Shown piece by piece: positions 1 through 9,044 of a DNA stretch of 21,366 bases. Where the stretch lies: NCBI GenBank assembly GCA_041628615.1, contig JBFKOW010000043.1:1-21366 (forward strand). The letters are read 5' to 3'. Below the pieces are notes generated by a model that was not told where the DNA came from, made no database searches, and was given only the letters and a program-made list of their open reading frames with translations. Within the stretch, counting starts at the first letter, position 1, and each line of letters begins with the position of its first letter. The translations under genes and the position numbers were made by a program. Origin of the DNA: JAMWZF01 sp041628615. Lineage in GTDB: Bacteria; Pseudomonadota; Alphaproteobacteria; Rhodobacterales; Rhodobacteraceae.

Positions 1-18
1 GAGCCCAAGGAGATTGCC

Positions 19-3000
19 ATGTCCCGCGCCGCCGCCCTTGCCGTGCTGACCGGCCTGTTCGCCGCCCTCGTCGCCGGCGGCCCCGGCAGCGCCCAGCAGT
101 CCGGACCGGTCCCCGACAAGCGGGTCGCGATCAGCCGCAACCTGGATTTCTACGGCGCCGACCTCGCCAACATCTTCGACACCACGCTCGACGCCTGCGA
201 GGCGGCGTGCCTCGCCAACGCGCAATGCGCGGCCTTCACCTACAACCAGCGCTCGGGCGCCTGTTTCCCGAAAAGCGGGGTGAGCGCGATCGAGCCCTAC
301 GACGGCGCGATCTCGGCCCGGGTCTACCCGGCCGATCCGGGCGTTCTGGCCGCCGCCGCCGGGCGCGCGGCGGCGCTCGACTTCCTCGGCGCGTCCGACA
401 TCGCCGCGGCGCGCGGCCTCGCGGCGCGGATCGGGCGGCTCCATTCGGTGGACGAGAATACCGGCCCCGAACTGGCCGACGCGGCGGCGCAGGCACGGGC
501 GGCGGGGGACGCGGTCCGCGCCTTCCGGCTCACCGGCGCGGCGCTGGCCGTCACCGACGCGCCCGATCTCTGGACCGAATATGCCCGGCTGGCCCGCACC
601 GCCGGGGGCTTCGGCGACGAGACCCGCGAGGTCCGGTCCCGCGCCCTGCCGGCGGCGGTCAACGCCTACCTCCGCACCGCGGCCCCGGCGCAGCAGGTCA
701 ACGCCCTGATCGAGGCCGCCGCTGCGCTCGAGGCCGACGGCCGCGGCCGCCGGATGATCGATGCGCTGCGGCTGGCCCAGGCCATCGCGCCGCGCCGCGA
801 CACCGAGGCGATGCTGGCGGACGCGGTCGGGAAATACGGCTTCCGCGTCGCCGAGACCCAGGTCGACAGTGATGCCGCGCAGCCCCGGATCTGTGCCCTG
901 TTCAACGAGGACCTCGCCCCCGGCGGCACCGATTACGCGCCTTATGTCCAGCTTCCCGACCCGGCCCTGACCGTCACCGCCGAGGGCGCCCAGCTCTGCA
1001 TCGACGGCGTGACCCACGGCAGCCGCTACCGCGTGGTGCTGCGCGAGGGCCTGCCCGCCGCCAGCGGCGAAACCCTCGCCCGCAGCGTCGAACTGATCCT
1101 CTACGTCCGCGACCGCGCGCCCAGCCTGCGTTTCGCCAGCCGCGCCTACGTCCTGCCCCGGATGGGCGAGGTGGCGATCCCGGTGGAGGCGGTGAACCTG
1201 ACGGAGGCTGACCTGGTCCTCTACCGGGTCTCGGACCGGTCGATCATCCGCACCATCCAGGCCGACCAGTTCGCCAACTCCCTGTACGAGTGGGAGGAGG
1301 AAACCTTCGCCCGCGAGGTTGGGACCGAGATCTGGCGCGGCTCGGTCAGCCTGCCGACCGAGCTTAACCGCGACGTGGCGGCCCGCATCCCGATGACCGA
1401 GTCGATCGAAGGTCAGCCTGCCGGGGTCTATGTCCTGCGCGCCGCCCGGCCCGGCGCCGACCCCTATGACGAGCCGCCGGCGTTCCAGTGGTTCATCCTG
1501 TCCGATCACGGCATCGGCACGATGCAGGGGATCGATGGACTTACGGTGTCAGTCCGATCGCTGGCCGACGCCTCCGCCACCGCCGGGGCCGAGGTGACGC
1601 TGCTCAGCCGCGCCAATGCGGTGCTGGGCGAGGCGGTGACCGACGCCGCCGGAATCGCCCGCTTCGCCGCCGGACTGGTCCGCGGATCGGGCGCGGCGGA
1701 ACCCGCCCTCGTGACCGTGCGGCAGGGCGACGACATGGCCTTCCTGTCGCTCACCGCGCCGGCCTTCGACCTGTCCGACCGCGGCGTCGAGGGCCGCGAG
1801 CCGGCGCCGCCGGTCGATGTCTTCGCCACCACCGACCGGGGCGCCTACCGGGCTGGCGAGACGATCCATCTCACCGCGCTGCTGCGCGACGAACGGGCGG
1901 CGGCGCTGCCCGGTCTGCCGCTGACCGCGATCCTGCGCCGCCCGGACGGGGTCGAGTATGCCCGGCACGTGTCCACCGCCGACCTGTCCGGCGGCCATGT
2001 CCTGTCCCTGCCGGTGGCGGCGACCGCGCCGCGCGGGGCCTGGACCATCGACCTGCACACTGATCCCGCCGCCCCGCCGCTGCGCACCGAGCGGGTGCTG
2101 GTCGAGGATTTCCTGCCCGAGCGGATCGACTTCGACATCGACCTGCCCGACCCGGTGCCCGCCGGCGGCGGCAGCATCGGCATCGCTGCCCGCTACCTGT
2201 TCGGCGCGCCGGGAGCGGGCCTGTCGGTGGAGGGCGAGGCGACGCTGCGCCCGGTCCGTAGCCTCGACGCCTTTCCCGGCTACCGCTTCGGCCGCCACGA
2301 CGACCGGCCCGGCCCGCGCACCGCCGGTTTCGCCGACGTGACCGGGCCGGATGGCACCGCCGCCCCGGCGCTGGACCTGCCGGCGCTGGACGCAGCGGGC
2401 TGGCCGCTGGCGCTCGACGTGACCGCCCGGCTGTCCGAGGCCTCGGGCCGCCCGGTCGAGCGCCGCGCCAGCGCCGCCGCGGTGCCGCAGACCGACCTGA
2501 TCGGAATCCGCCCGGACTTCGGCGACGAGGTGCTGCCCGAGAACGGCACCGCCGCCTTCCGGCTGATCGGCCTCGGCCCCGACCTGTCGCCCGAACCGAT
2601 GGAGGTGGCCTGGACGGTGAACCGGGTGACGACCCGCTACCAGTGGTACCGGATCGACGGCCGCTGGGACTGGGAACCGGTCACCAGCCGCGAGCGGATC
2701 GCCACCGGAACCGCCACCCTCGGCGGCGCGGCCTCTGCGGCGGTCGAAGTCTCCGCTCCGGTGACCTGGGGCGCCTACGAGATCGTGGTCGAGCGGACCG
2801 GTCCTGGCCCCTACCTCGCCGCCTCCGAGAGTTTCTTCGCCGGCTGGTACGTGCCCGAGGACGGCGGTACGACGCCGGATTTCCTCGATCTGTCGCTCGA
2901 CGCCGAAAGCTACGCGGTGGGCGACACCGCCAACCTGCGGATCGTGCCGCGCGACGCGGGCGTGGCGCTCGTCACGGTGATGTCGAACCGGGTGATCCAC

Positions 3001-5475
3001 ATGGAGGCGGTCGCGGTTCCGGCGGGGGCCACGGTGATCCCGCTGCGGGTGACCGAGGACTGGGGCACCGGGGCCTATGTCAGCGCCAGCGTGGTCCGGC
3101 CGATGGACCCCGGCACCGGCCGCAACCCGGCCCGCGTCCTGGGGCTTGCCCATGCCGCGGTGGCGCCGGGGGACAAGGCGCTGACGGTGACGCTCGACGC
3201 GCCGCAGCAGGTCCGCCCGCGCGGGCCGCTGGAGGTGGGCGTGACGGTCGCCGGGATCGCCCCGGGCGAGACCGCGCACCTGACGCTCGCGGCGGTGGAC
3301 GTGGGCATCCTGAACCTGACCGGCTTCGACAGCCCCGATCCGCAGGAGCATTACTTCGGCCAGCGCCGGCTGGGCGTCGAGCTGCGCGACATCTACGGCC
3401 GGCTGATCGACGGCTCGCAGGGGGCGCTGGGGCAGGTCCGGTCGGGCGGCGACGCGACGCCGGACATGGGCACCGGCGCACCGCCGCCGACCGAGGAGCT
3501 GGTGGCGTATTTCAGCGGCCCGGTGACGGTGGACGCGGCGGGCCGGGCGATGGTGGCCTTCGACCTGCCGAGCTTCAACGGCGCCGTCCGAATGATGGCG
3601 GTGGCGTGGTCCGGCACCGGGGTCGGGCAGGCGGCGGCCGAGGTCACGGTGCGCGACCCGGTGGTGGTGCAGGCCACGGTGCCGCGCTTCCTCGCCCCCG
3701 GCGACACCGCCGAGATGCTGGTCGAACTGACCCACGCGGACGGACCCGCCGGCCCGGTCGAGGTTTCGGTCCGGGCCGACGGGCTCGCGCTGGCCGGGGC
3801 GGCCGACCGGCAGGTGCCGCTTGCCGCGGGCGAGACGGTGCGCTTCCGGCTGCCCTTCGCGGCGGTCGGGGTGGGCGACCACGCCCTGACCATCACGGCC
3901 ACCACCCCGGGCGGCGAGGCGCTGGTGAAGCCGCTCACCGTGCCGGTGCGGCGCAACGATCCGGCGGTGTCGCGGACCTCGCGGTTCACGCTGGCGGCGG
4001 GGGCGACCTTCACCTTCGACGACCAGGCCTTCGACGGGCTGGCGCCGGGCACCGGCACCGCAACCCTGTCGGTCGGCCCGCTGGCGCGGTTCGACGCGCC
4101 GGGCCTGCTGGCCACGCTTGACCGCTATCCCTACGGCTGCACCGAGCAGATCGCCTCGCGGGCGCTGCCGCTGCTCTATTTCGACAGCGTGGCCGCGGCG
4201 ATGGGACTGGCCGAGTCCGACCTGCTGGCGCAACGGATCGGCGAGGCGATCACCGAGGTTCTCGCCAACCAGGACCGCAACGGCGCCTTCGGCCTGTGGC
4301 GGCCTGGATCGGGGGACCTGTGGCTCGACGCCTATGTCACCGACTTCCTGAGCCGGGCGCGGGCCCGCGGCCACCCGGTGCCCGACGCCGGGTTCGCGCA
4401 GGCGGTGGACAACCTGCGCAACCGGGTGAACACCTATCCCGATTTCGACCGGGACGGCGGCGACCTGGCCTATGCGTTGATGGTGCTGGCACGCGAGGGG
4501 GCGGCCAATATCGGCGACCTGCGCTACTATGCCGACGAGAAGGCGGCGGCCTTCGACACCCCGATCGCGGCGGCGCAACTGGGCGCGGCGCTGGCCTTCT
4601 ACGGCGAGCAGGTCCGCGCCGACGCGATGTTCGCCGCGGCGATGGCGGCGGTGACGAGGCGGCTGGCCGCCGACGAGGACCGGCTGTGGCGGTCCGACTA
4701 CGGCACCGACCAGCGCGACGCGGCGGCGGTCCTGACCCTCGCGGTCGAGGCCGGGTCGGCAGCGGTGGACCGCGACCGGCTGTCCGCCGCGATCGCCGGG
4801 GCGGGGGACCGGGTCAGCACCCAGGAGGCGGTCTGGACCCTGCTCGCCACCAACGCCCTGATCGACGACCTGCGCCAGACCGGGATCACCGTGGACGACG
4901 CGCCGCCCGACGGCCCGCTGGTGCGGATGCGCGACGCCGCAGCCCGCGCCGCGCCGGTGCGCATCGCCAATGGCGGCGCCGGGCCGACCGACCTGACCGT
5001 CACCACCTTCGGGGTGCCCGAGGTGCCGGAACCGGCGGGCGGCAACGGCTATGCCATCTCGCGCAGCTACTACACGCTGGACGGCGCTCCTGCCTCGCTG
5101 GACGGGTTGCGCCCCGGGGACCGGCTGGTCGCGGTGCTGCGGGTCGCGCCCTTCGGCCGGCAGGAGGCCCGGCTGATGGTCGACGACCCGCTGCCGGCGG
5201 GGCTCGAGATCGACAACCCGAACCTGATCTCCAGCGGCAGCCTGAGCGGCTTCGAGTGGCTGCAGACCACCTGGACCGAGGCGCAGGAGTTCCGCGCCGA
5301 CCGGTTCCTCGCCGCCGTCGACCTGCGCTCGGACGCGCCCTTCCAGCTCGCTTACATCGTCCGCGCGGTCAGTCCCGGCAGCTACCACCACCCGGCGGCG
5401 CTGGTCGAGGACATGTACCGGCCGCAGATGCGTGCCTGGACCGACACCGGCCGGGTGACCGTGGCCGCCGAATGA
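19..5475 (+). CDS. yfhM: Alpha-2-macroglobulin family protein with N-terminal PAN domain (YfhM-like)
   Basis: Predicted secreted periplasmic protease trap of 1818 residues. Residues 1-26 look like a signal peptide (hydrophobic run LAVLTGLFAALVAG, then SAQQ). There is no lipobox cysteine, so unlike the E. coli YfhM lipoprotein it should be soluble. Residues about 38-103 form a PAN/Apple-like domain with cysteines at 60, 64, 70 and 82. A helical TPR-like stretch and a long series of beta-sandwich macroglobulin domains follow. The thioester motif CTEQ (C1374-Q1377, consensus CxEQ) opens the alpha-helical thioester domain, and a C-terminal MG10-like domain contains DPLPAGLEIDNPNL near 1723. In the family, bait cleavage exposes the thioester, which then covalently traps the protease. 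The start is supported by AAGGAG at 7-12, six nt before ATG. It overlaps pbpC by ATGA, as in the widespread yfhM-pbpC pair. Family assignment is firm; the target protease is unknown. Confidence 0.95.
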   Translation: MSRAAALAVLTGLFAALVAGGPGSAQQSGPVPDKRVAISRNLDFYGADLANIFDTTLDACEAACLANAQCAAFTYNQRSGACFPKSGVSAIEPYDGAISARVYPADPGVLAAAAGRAAALDFLGASDIAAARGLAARIGRLHSVDENTGPELADAAAQARAAGDAVRAFRLTGAALAVTDAPDLWTEYARLARTAGGFGDETREVRSRALPAAVNAYLRTAAPAQQVNALIEAAAALEADGRGRRMIDALRLAQAIAPRRDTEAMLADAVGKYGFRVAETQVDSDAAQPRICALFNEDLAPGGTDYAPYVQLPDPALTVTAEGAQLCIDGVTHGSRYRVVLREGLPAASGETLARSVELILYVRDRAPSLRFASRAYVLPRMGEVAIPVEAVNLTEADLVLYRVSDRSIIRTIQADQFANSLYEWEEETFAREVGTEIWRGSVSLPTELNRDVAARIPMTESIEGQPAGVYVLRAARPGADPYDEPPAFQWFILSDHGIGTMQGIDGLTVSVRSLADASATAGAEVTLLSRANAVLGEAVTDAAGIARFAAGLVRGSGAAEPALVTVRQGDDMAFLSLTAPAFDLSDRGVEGREPAPPVDVFATTDRGAYRAGETIHLTALLRDERAAALPGLPLTAILRRPDGVEYARHVSTADLSGGHVLSLPVAATAPRGAWTIDLHTDPAAPPLRTERVLVEDFLPERIDFDIDLPDPVPAGGGSIGIAARYLFGAPGAGLSVEGEATLRPVRSLDAFPGYRFGRHDDRPGPRTAGFADVTGPDGTAAPALDLPALDAAGWPLALDVTARLSEASGRPVERRASAAAVPQTDLIGIRPDFGDEVLPENGTAAFRLIGLGPDLSPEPMEVAWTVNRVTTRYQWYRIDGRWDWEPVTSRERIATGTATLGGAASAAVEVSAPVTWGAYEIVVERTGPGPYLAASESFFAGWYVPEDGGTTPDFLDLSLDAESYAVGDTANLRIVPRDAGVALVTVMSNRVIHMEAVAVPAGATVIPLRVTEDWGTGAYVSASVVRPMDPGTGRNPARVLGLAHAAVAPGDKALTVTLDAPQQVRPRGPLEVGVTVAGIAPGETAHLTLAAVDVGILNLTGFDSPDPQEHYFGQRRLGVELRDIYGRLIDGSQGALGQVRSGGDATPDMGTGAPPPTEELVAYFSGPVTVDAAGRAMVAFDLPSFNGAVRMMAVAWSGTGVGQAAAEVTVRDPVVVQATVPRFLAPGDTAEMLVELTHADGPAGPVEVSVRADGLALAGAADRQVPLAAGETVRFRLPFAAVGVGDHALTITATTPGGEALVKPLTVPVRRNDPAVSRTSRFTLAAGATFTFDDQAFDGLAPGTGTATLSVGPLARFDAPGLLATLDRYPYGCTEQIASRALPLLYFDSVAAAMGLAESDLLAQRIGEAITEVLANQDRNGAFGLWRPGSGDLWLDAYVTDFLSRARARGHPVPDAGFAQAVDNLRNRVNTYPDFDRDGGDLAYALMVLAREGAANIGDLRYYADEKAAAFDTPIAAAQLGAALAFYGEQVRADAMFAAAMAAVTRRLAADEDRLWRSDYGTDQRDAAAVLTLAVEAGSAAVDRDRLSAAIAGAGDRVSTQEAVWTLLATNALIDDLRQTGITVDDAPPDGPLVRMRDAAARAAPVRIANGGAGPTDLTVTTFGVPEVPEPAGGNGYAISRSYYTLDGAPASLDGLRPGDRLVAVLRVAPFGRQEARLMVDDPLPAGLEIDNPNLISSGSLSGFEWLQTTWTEAQEFRADRFLAAVDLRSDAPFQLAYIVRAVSPGSYHHPAALVEDMYRPQMRAWTDTGRVTVAAE

Positions 5476-7511
5476 GGGCGCGCTGGGTCTTCGGGCTGGC
5501 GCTGGCGCTCGGTCTCGGGGCGGCGGCGCGGGACGGCGTGGATGGCTGGATCGACCGCACCGCCCTGCCGCCGCTGGCAGTCGAGACCGGGGTGGAGGTC
5601 CGCGACCGCGACGGCCGCCTGCTGCGCCCCTACCTGGTGTCGGACGGCCGCTGGCGGCTGGCCGTCACCCCGGACGCCGTCGATCCCTGTTACCTCACCA
5701 TGCTGGTCCGCTACGAGGACAAGCGGTTCTGGACCCATGCCGGGGTCGATCCGCTGGCGATGCTGCGGGCCGCGGGGCTGGCCCTGCGGCACGGGCAGGT
5801 GGTGTCGGGCGGGTCCACCCTGACGATGCAGGTGGCGCGACTGCTGGAGGACGGCCCGACCGGCGAGATCGGTGGCAAGCTGCGCCAGGTCCGGCTGGCG
5901 CTGGCGCTGGAGCGGCGGCTGTCGAAGCGGCAGATCCTCGCGCTCTACCTCGACCTCGCGCCGATGGGCGGCAATCTCGAAGGCGTGCGGGCGGCGTCGC
6001 TGGCCTATTTCGGCAAGGAGCCGGCCCGGCTGACCCCGTCGGAGGCGGCGCTCTTGGTGGCGCTGCCGCAATCGCCCGAGGCCCGCCGCCCTGACCGCGC
6101 CCCCGCCGCCGCCCGCGCCGCCCGCGACCGGGTGCTGGCGCGGATGGTGGCGGGCGGGCTGCTGACCGCGCCCGAGGCCGCCGCCGCCCGCCGCGAGCCG
6201 ACCCCCGCTGCCCGCCGCGACTTCCCGGCGCTTGCGCCGCACCTCGCCGACCTGGCCCGCGCCGCCGACCCCGCCGCGCCGGTGAACCGGCTGACCCTCG
6301 ACGCCGAGTTGCAGCGCAGCCTCGAGGACCTCGCCGCCGGCGCGCTGCGCGGCGCGGCGCCGAAGCTGCAGGTGGCGATCCTCGTCGCCGATCACCGCAG
6401 CGGCGAGATCCTCGCCAGCGTCGGCAGCGCCGACTACTCGGGCGCCGACGGCCGGCAGGGCTTCGTCGACATGGTGCGCGCCCGCCGGTCGCCGGGATCG
6501 ACCCTGAAGCCGCTGGTCTACGCCCTCGGATTCGAGGCCGGGATGATCCATCCCGAGACCCTGGTGGACGATCGGCCGATGCGCTTCGGCAGCTACGCGC
6601 CGGTCAATTTCGACGGCCGGTTCCGGGGCGAGGTGCGGGTCCGCGACGCGCTGCGGCTGTCGCTGAACCTGCCGGCGGTGGCGGTGCTCGACGGGCTGGG
6701 GCCGGCGCACCTGCTGGCGGCGCTGCGCAAGTCGGGCGCCCGGCCGGAACTGCCCTATGGCGGCGAACCGGGGCTGGCGGTGGCGCTGGGCGGGATCGGG
6801 ATGAGCCTCGAGGACGTGGTGCGCGGCTACGCGGCGCTGGCCCGCGGCGGCGTCGCCGCCGACCTGCGCTGGCGCGGCGGTCCGACGCCGGGTTTCGTGC
6901 CGCAGCGCATCGTCGGGCCCGCCGCCGCGTGGCAGGTGGGCGACATCCTGCGCGAAACGCCCCGGCCCCGCGGCCTGCACGCCCCGGAGATCGCCTACAA
7001 GACCGGCACCTCCTACGGCCACCGGGACGCCTGGGCGGTGGGTTATGACGGCGCCCGCGTCGTGGGGGTCTGGATGGGCCGGGCGGACGGCACCCCGGTC
7101 CCCGGCGTCTTCGGCGGCGACCTGGCCGCGCCGGTCATGTTCGCCGCCTTCGCCCGGCTGGGACCGGCGGTGCCGCTGCCGCCGCCGCCGCCCGACACGC
7201 TGATCGTCTCGGGCGCCGCGCTGCCGCTGCCGTTGCAGCGGTTCCGGCCGCCGGGCAGCGTCGCCGCCGAGACCGCCGGGCCGGTGATCGCCTTCCCGCC
7301 GGACGGCGCGGTGATCGCGGGGGCCGAGCTGGTGCTGAAGCTGCGGGACGCCGCCGCGCCCTACGCCGTGCTGGCCAATGGCCGGCCGGTGCTGCGCGGC
7401 CGCGCGCCCGAGGTCGTCCTGCCGGACCTCGGCCCCGGCTTTTCGGAGGTGGTCGTGATCGACGCCACCGGCGCCGCCGATCGCGTCATCGTCGAGATGC
7501 GCCCGGAGTGA
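5472..7511 (+). CDS. pbpC: Penicillin-binding protein 1C (bifunctional glycosyltransferase/transpeptidase)
   Basis: A 679-residue class A PBP that polymerises and may crosslink peptidoglycan at the outer face of the inner membrane. A short hydrophobic segment near residues 5-19 is the likely membrane anchor. The GT51 domain shows EDKRFWTHAGVD (E82 the likely catalytic glutamate) and GGSTLTMQ (113-120). The transpeptidase domain has SxxK as STLK (S343/K346), SLN (397-399) and KTGT (510-513), so both active sites look intact. The last 80 or so residues fit the beta-sandwich C-terminal domain specific to PbpC. The start ATG at 5472 overlaps the TGA of the macroglobulin gene, so the two are very probably translationally coupled. 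The reading frame is open far upstream inside the previous gene, but family length and the coupling favour this start. A proline run (LPPPPPD) links the transpeptidase and C-terminal domains. Confidence 0.95.
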   Translation: MRARWVFGLALALGLGAAARDGVDGWIDRTALPPLAVETGVEVRDRDGRLLRPYLVSDGRWRLAVTPDAVDPCYLTMLVRYEDKRFWTHAGVDPLAMLRAAGLALRHGQVVSGGSTLTMQVARLLEDGPTGEIGGKLRQVRLALALERRLSKRQILALYLDLAPMGGNLEGVRAASLAYFGKEPARLTPSEAALLVALPQSPEARRPDRAPAAARAARDRVLARMVAGGLLTAPEAAAARREPTPAARRDFPALAPHLADLARAADPAAPVNRLTLDAELQRSLEDLAAGALRGAAPKLQVAILVADHRSGEILASVGSADYSGADGRQGFVDMVRARRSPGSTLKPLVYALGFEAGMIHPETLVDDRPMRFGSYAPVNFDGRFRGEVRVRDALRLSLNLPAVAVLDGLGPAHLLAALRKSGARPELPYGGEPGLAVALGGIGMSLEDVVRGYAALARGGVAADLRWRGGPTPGFVPQRIVGPAAAWQVGDILRETPRPRGLHAPEIAYKTGTSYGHRDAWAVGYDGARVVGVWMGRADGTPVPGVFGGDLAAPVMFAAFARLGPAVPLPPPPPDTLIVSGAALPLPLQRFRPPGSVAAETAGPVIAFPPDGAVIAGAELVLKLRDAAAPYAVLANGRPVLRGRAPEVVLPDLGPGFSEVVVIDATGAADRVIVEMRPE

Positions 7512-7519
7512 ACGGGGCC

Positions 7520-7625
7520 GGTGGGTCGAGACCCACCTTACGCTGCGGTCCGGACATTGCGGGCCGGAATGGTGGGCCGAGACCCACCCTGCGGTGCGGG
7601 CCGGTAAGGTGGGTCTCGACCCACC
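7520..7625. repeat. Three-copy array of GGTGGGT-n-ACCCACC palindromes
   Basis: Three 18-bp palindromes lie at 7520-7537 (GGTGGGTC-GA-GACCCACC), 7571-7588 (GGTGGGCC-GA-GACCCACC, one arm mismatch) and 7608-7625 (GGTGGGTC-TC-GACCCACC). Copies one and three are in opposite orientation, and together with flanking bases give 14-nt inverted arms (7528-7541 with 7604-7617). The spacers also share related words (CTGCGGT, GCGGGCCGG). The array fills the gap between the convergent pbpC and thiolase genes. It could act as a bidirectional transcription end or RNA-stabilising hairpin, but no T-tract follows any copy. Related copies occur at 19281-19345, so this is a dispersed REP-like family. Function is inference. 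Confidence 0.85.
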
Positions 7626-7639
7626 TCCCGGTGCGGGCT

Positions 7640-8830
7640 TCAGGCTGCCCGTTCGAAGGCCAGCGCGATGCCCTGGCCACCGCCGATGCACATCGTCACC
7701 AGCGCCCGCTTGCCGCCGATCCGTTCCAGCTCGGCCAGCGCCTTGATGGTGATGATCGCCCCGGTCGCGCCCACCGGGTGGCCCAGCGCGATGGCGCCGC
7801 CGTTGGGGTTCACCTTCGCCGCGTCGAAGCCCAGCGCCCGCGCCACCGCGACCGCCTGCGCCGCGAAGGCCTCGTTCGATTCGATCACGTCGAAATCGTC
7901 CACCGTGAGCCCGGTCCGCTCGAGCAGCGCCTGCACCGCGGGCACCGGCCCGATTCCCATCACCTCGGGGCGCACCCCGGCATGGGCATAGCCGAGGATC
8001 CGCGCCCGCGGGGTCAGCCCGGCGGCCTCGGCCGCGCTCTGGGTCGCCAGCACCACCGCGGCCGCGCCGTCGTTGATCCCGCTGGCGTTGCCGGCGGTCA
8101 CCGTGCCGTCCTTCTTGAACACCGGCCGCAGCCCGGCCAGCACCTCGGCGGTGGTCGCCTTGGGGTGTTCGTCGCGGTCGAAGACGATGGTGCCCTTGCG
8201 GCTCTGGATCTCGACCGGGACGATCTGGTCGGCGAACCGCCCGGCCTCGATCGCGGCGGCGGCGCGGGTCTGGCTTTCGAGCGCGAAGGCGTCCTGGTCC
8301 TCGCGGCTGATCTGGTGCTCGGCGGCGACGTTCTCGGCGGTGACCCCCATGTGGCCGGTGCCGAACGGGCAGCTCAGCGCGCCGACCATCATGTCGAGGC
8401 TCTTGATGTCGCCCATCTTCGCGCCCCAGCGGGCCTGCGGCATGATGAACGGCGAGCGGGACATCGACTCGACCCCGCCGGCCAGCCCGAACTCGGCGTC
8501 GCCCATCGCCAGCGCCTGGATCACCGAGACGATGGCCTGCACTCCGGAGCCGCAGAGCCGGTTGACGTTCATCGCCGGGACGCTGTCGGGGATCCCGGCC
8601 TCCATCGCCGTCACCCGCGAGACGTACATGTCGCGCGGCTCGGTGTTGATGACGTGGCCCATGGCGACGTGGCCGATCCGGCTGGCGTCGATGCCGGCCC
8701 GGTCGAGCGCGGCCCGGCTCACGGTAGCGCCCAGTTCGCCGGGCGTGACCGAGGCGAGGCTGCCGCCGAAGGTGCCGATGGCGGTGCGGGCACCGGACAG
8801 GATGACGATGGGATCGGATGTGGGGGTCAT
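7640..8830 (-). CDS. bktB: Acetyl-CoA C-acyltransferase / beta-ketothiolase (BktB-like)
   Basis: A thiolase of 396 residues, the usual length for the biosynthetic/BktB group. It catalyses reversible condensation of two acyl-CoA molecules (acetyl-CoA with acetyl-CoA or a short acyl-CoA), feeding polyhydroxyalkanoate or ketoacid metabolism, in the cytoplasm. The nucleophile is C93 in NRLCGSGVQA, H351 lies in GGAIALGHPVGATG, and the second active-site cysteine C381 is in CIGGGQG. Segments such as EPRDMY, VTAENVA and AHAGVRPEVMGIGPVPA recall BktB of Cupriavidus from memory. The frame is open further upstream, but ATG at 8830 is preceded by GGAGAG six nt away and gives the family N-terminus. It stands alone: no phaB or phaC neighbour is visible, so the pathway cannot be fixed. 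An acetoacetyl-CoA thiolase (PhaA) or a degradative role is possible. Confidence 0.9.
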   Translation of the reverse strand: MTPTSDPIVILSGARTAIGTFGGSLASVTPGELGATVSRAALDRAGIDASRIGHVAMGHVINTEPRDMYVSRVTAMEAGIPDSVPAMNVNRLCGSGVQAIVSVIQALAMGDAEFGLAGGVESMSRSPFIMPQARWGAKMGDIKSLDMMVGALSCPFGTGHMGVTAENVAAEHQISREDQDAFALESQTRAAAAIEAGRFADQIVPVEIQSRKGTIVFDRDEHPKATTAEVLAGLRPVFKKDGTVTAGNASGINDGAAAVVLATQSAAEAAGLTPRARILGYAHAGVRPEVMGIGPVPAVQALLERTGLTVDDFDVIESNEAFAAQAVAVARALGFDAAKVNPNGGAIALGHPVGATGAIITIKALAELERIGGKRALVTMCIGGGQGIALAFERAA

Positions 8831-9044
8831 GGAGGCTCTCCGTGCGTTGCGGCGCGACTGTGCCGCAGCGCGGCGGCAGTAGCGAGTCCCGCCATTGTCG
8901 CAGCCCCGCACCGCCGCGCCGCGCCCCGGACCGCCGGTTGACAGGGGCCGGGGTTTCCCCTTGGCTCGCCCGGGTCCGGCCCTGCCCGCCCTGCGGCGGG
9001 TCGTGCCCTTTCCCGCCCGTGCCTGGGGTCTAGCTTGGCGTGTC

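Noticed and set aside
1549..5391. Very long open frame on the minus strand across the macroglobulin gene
   Set aside because: It is the antisense shadow of a high-GC gene with strong third-position bias. The translation is low-complexity R/G/A/Q/H-rich with no domain, while the plus strand has a clear full-length family protein.
8857..8880. Imperfect hairpin (ACTG-GCCGC / GCGGC-CAGT) upstream of the thiolase gene
   Set aside because: It is short, interrupted by unpaired bases and expected by chance in such GC-rich DNA. There is no support that it is an operator or terminator.
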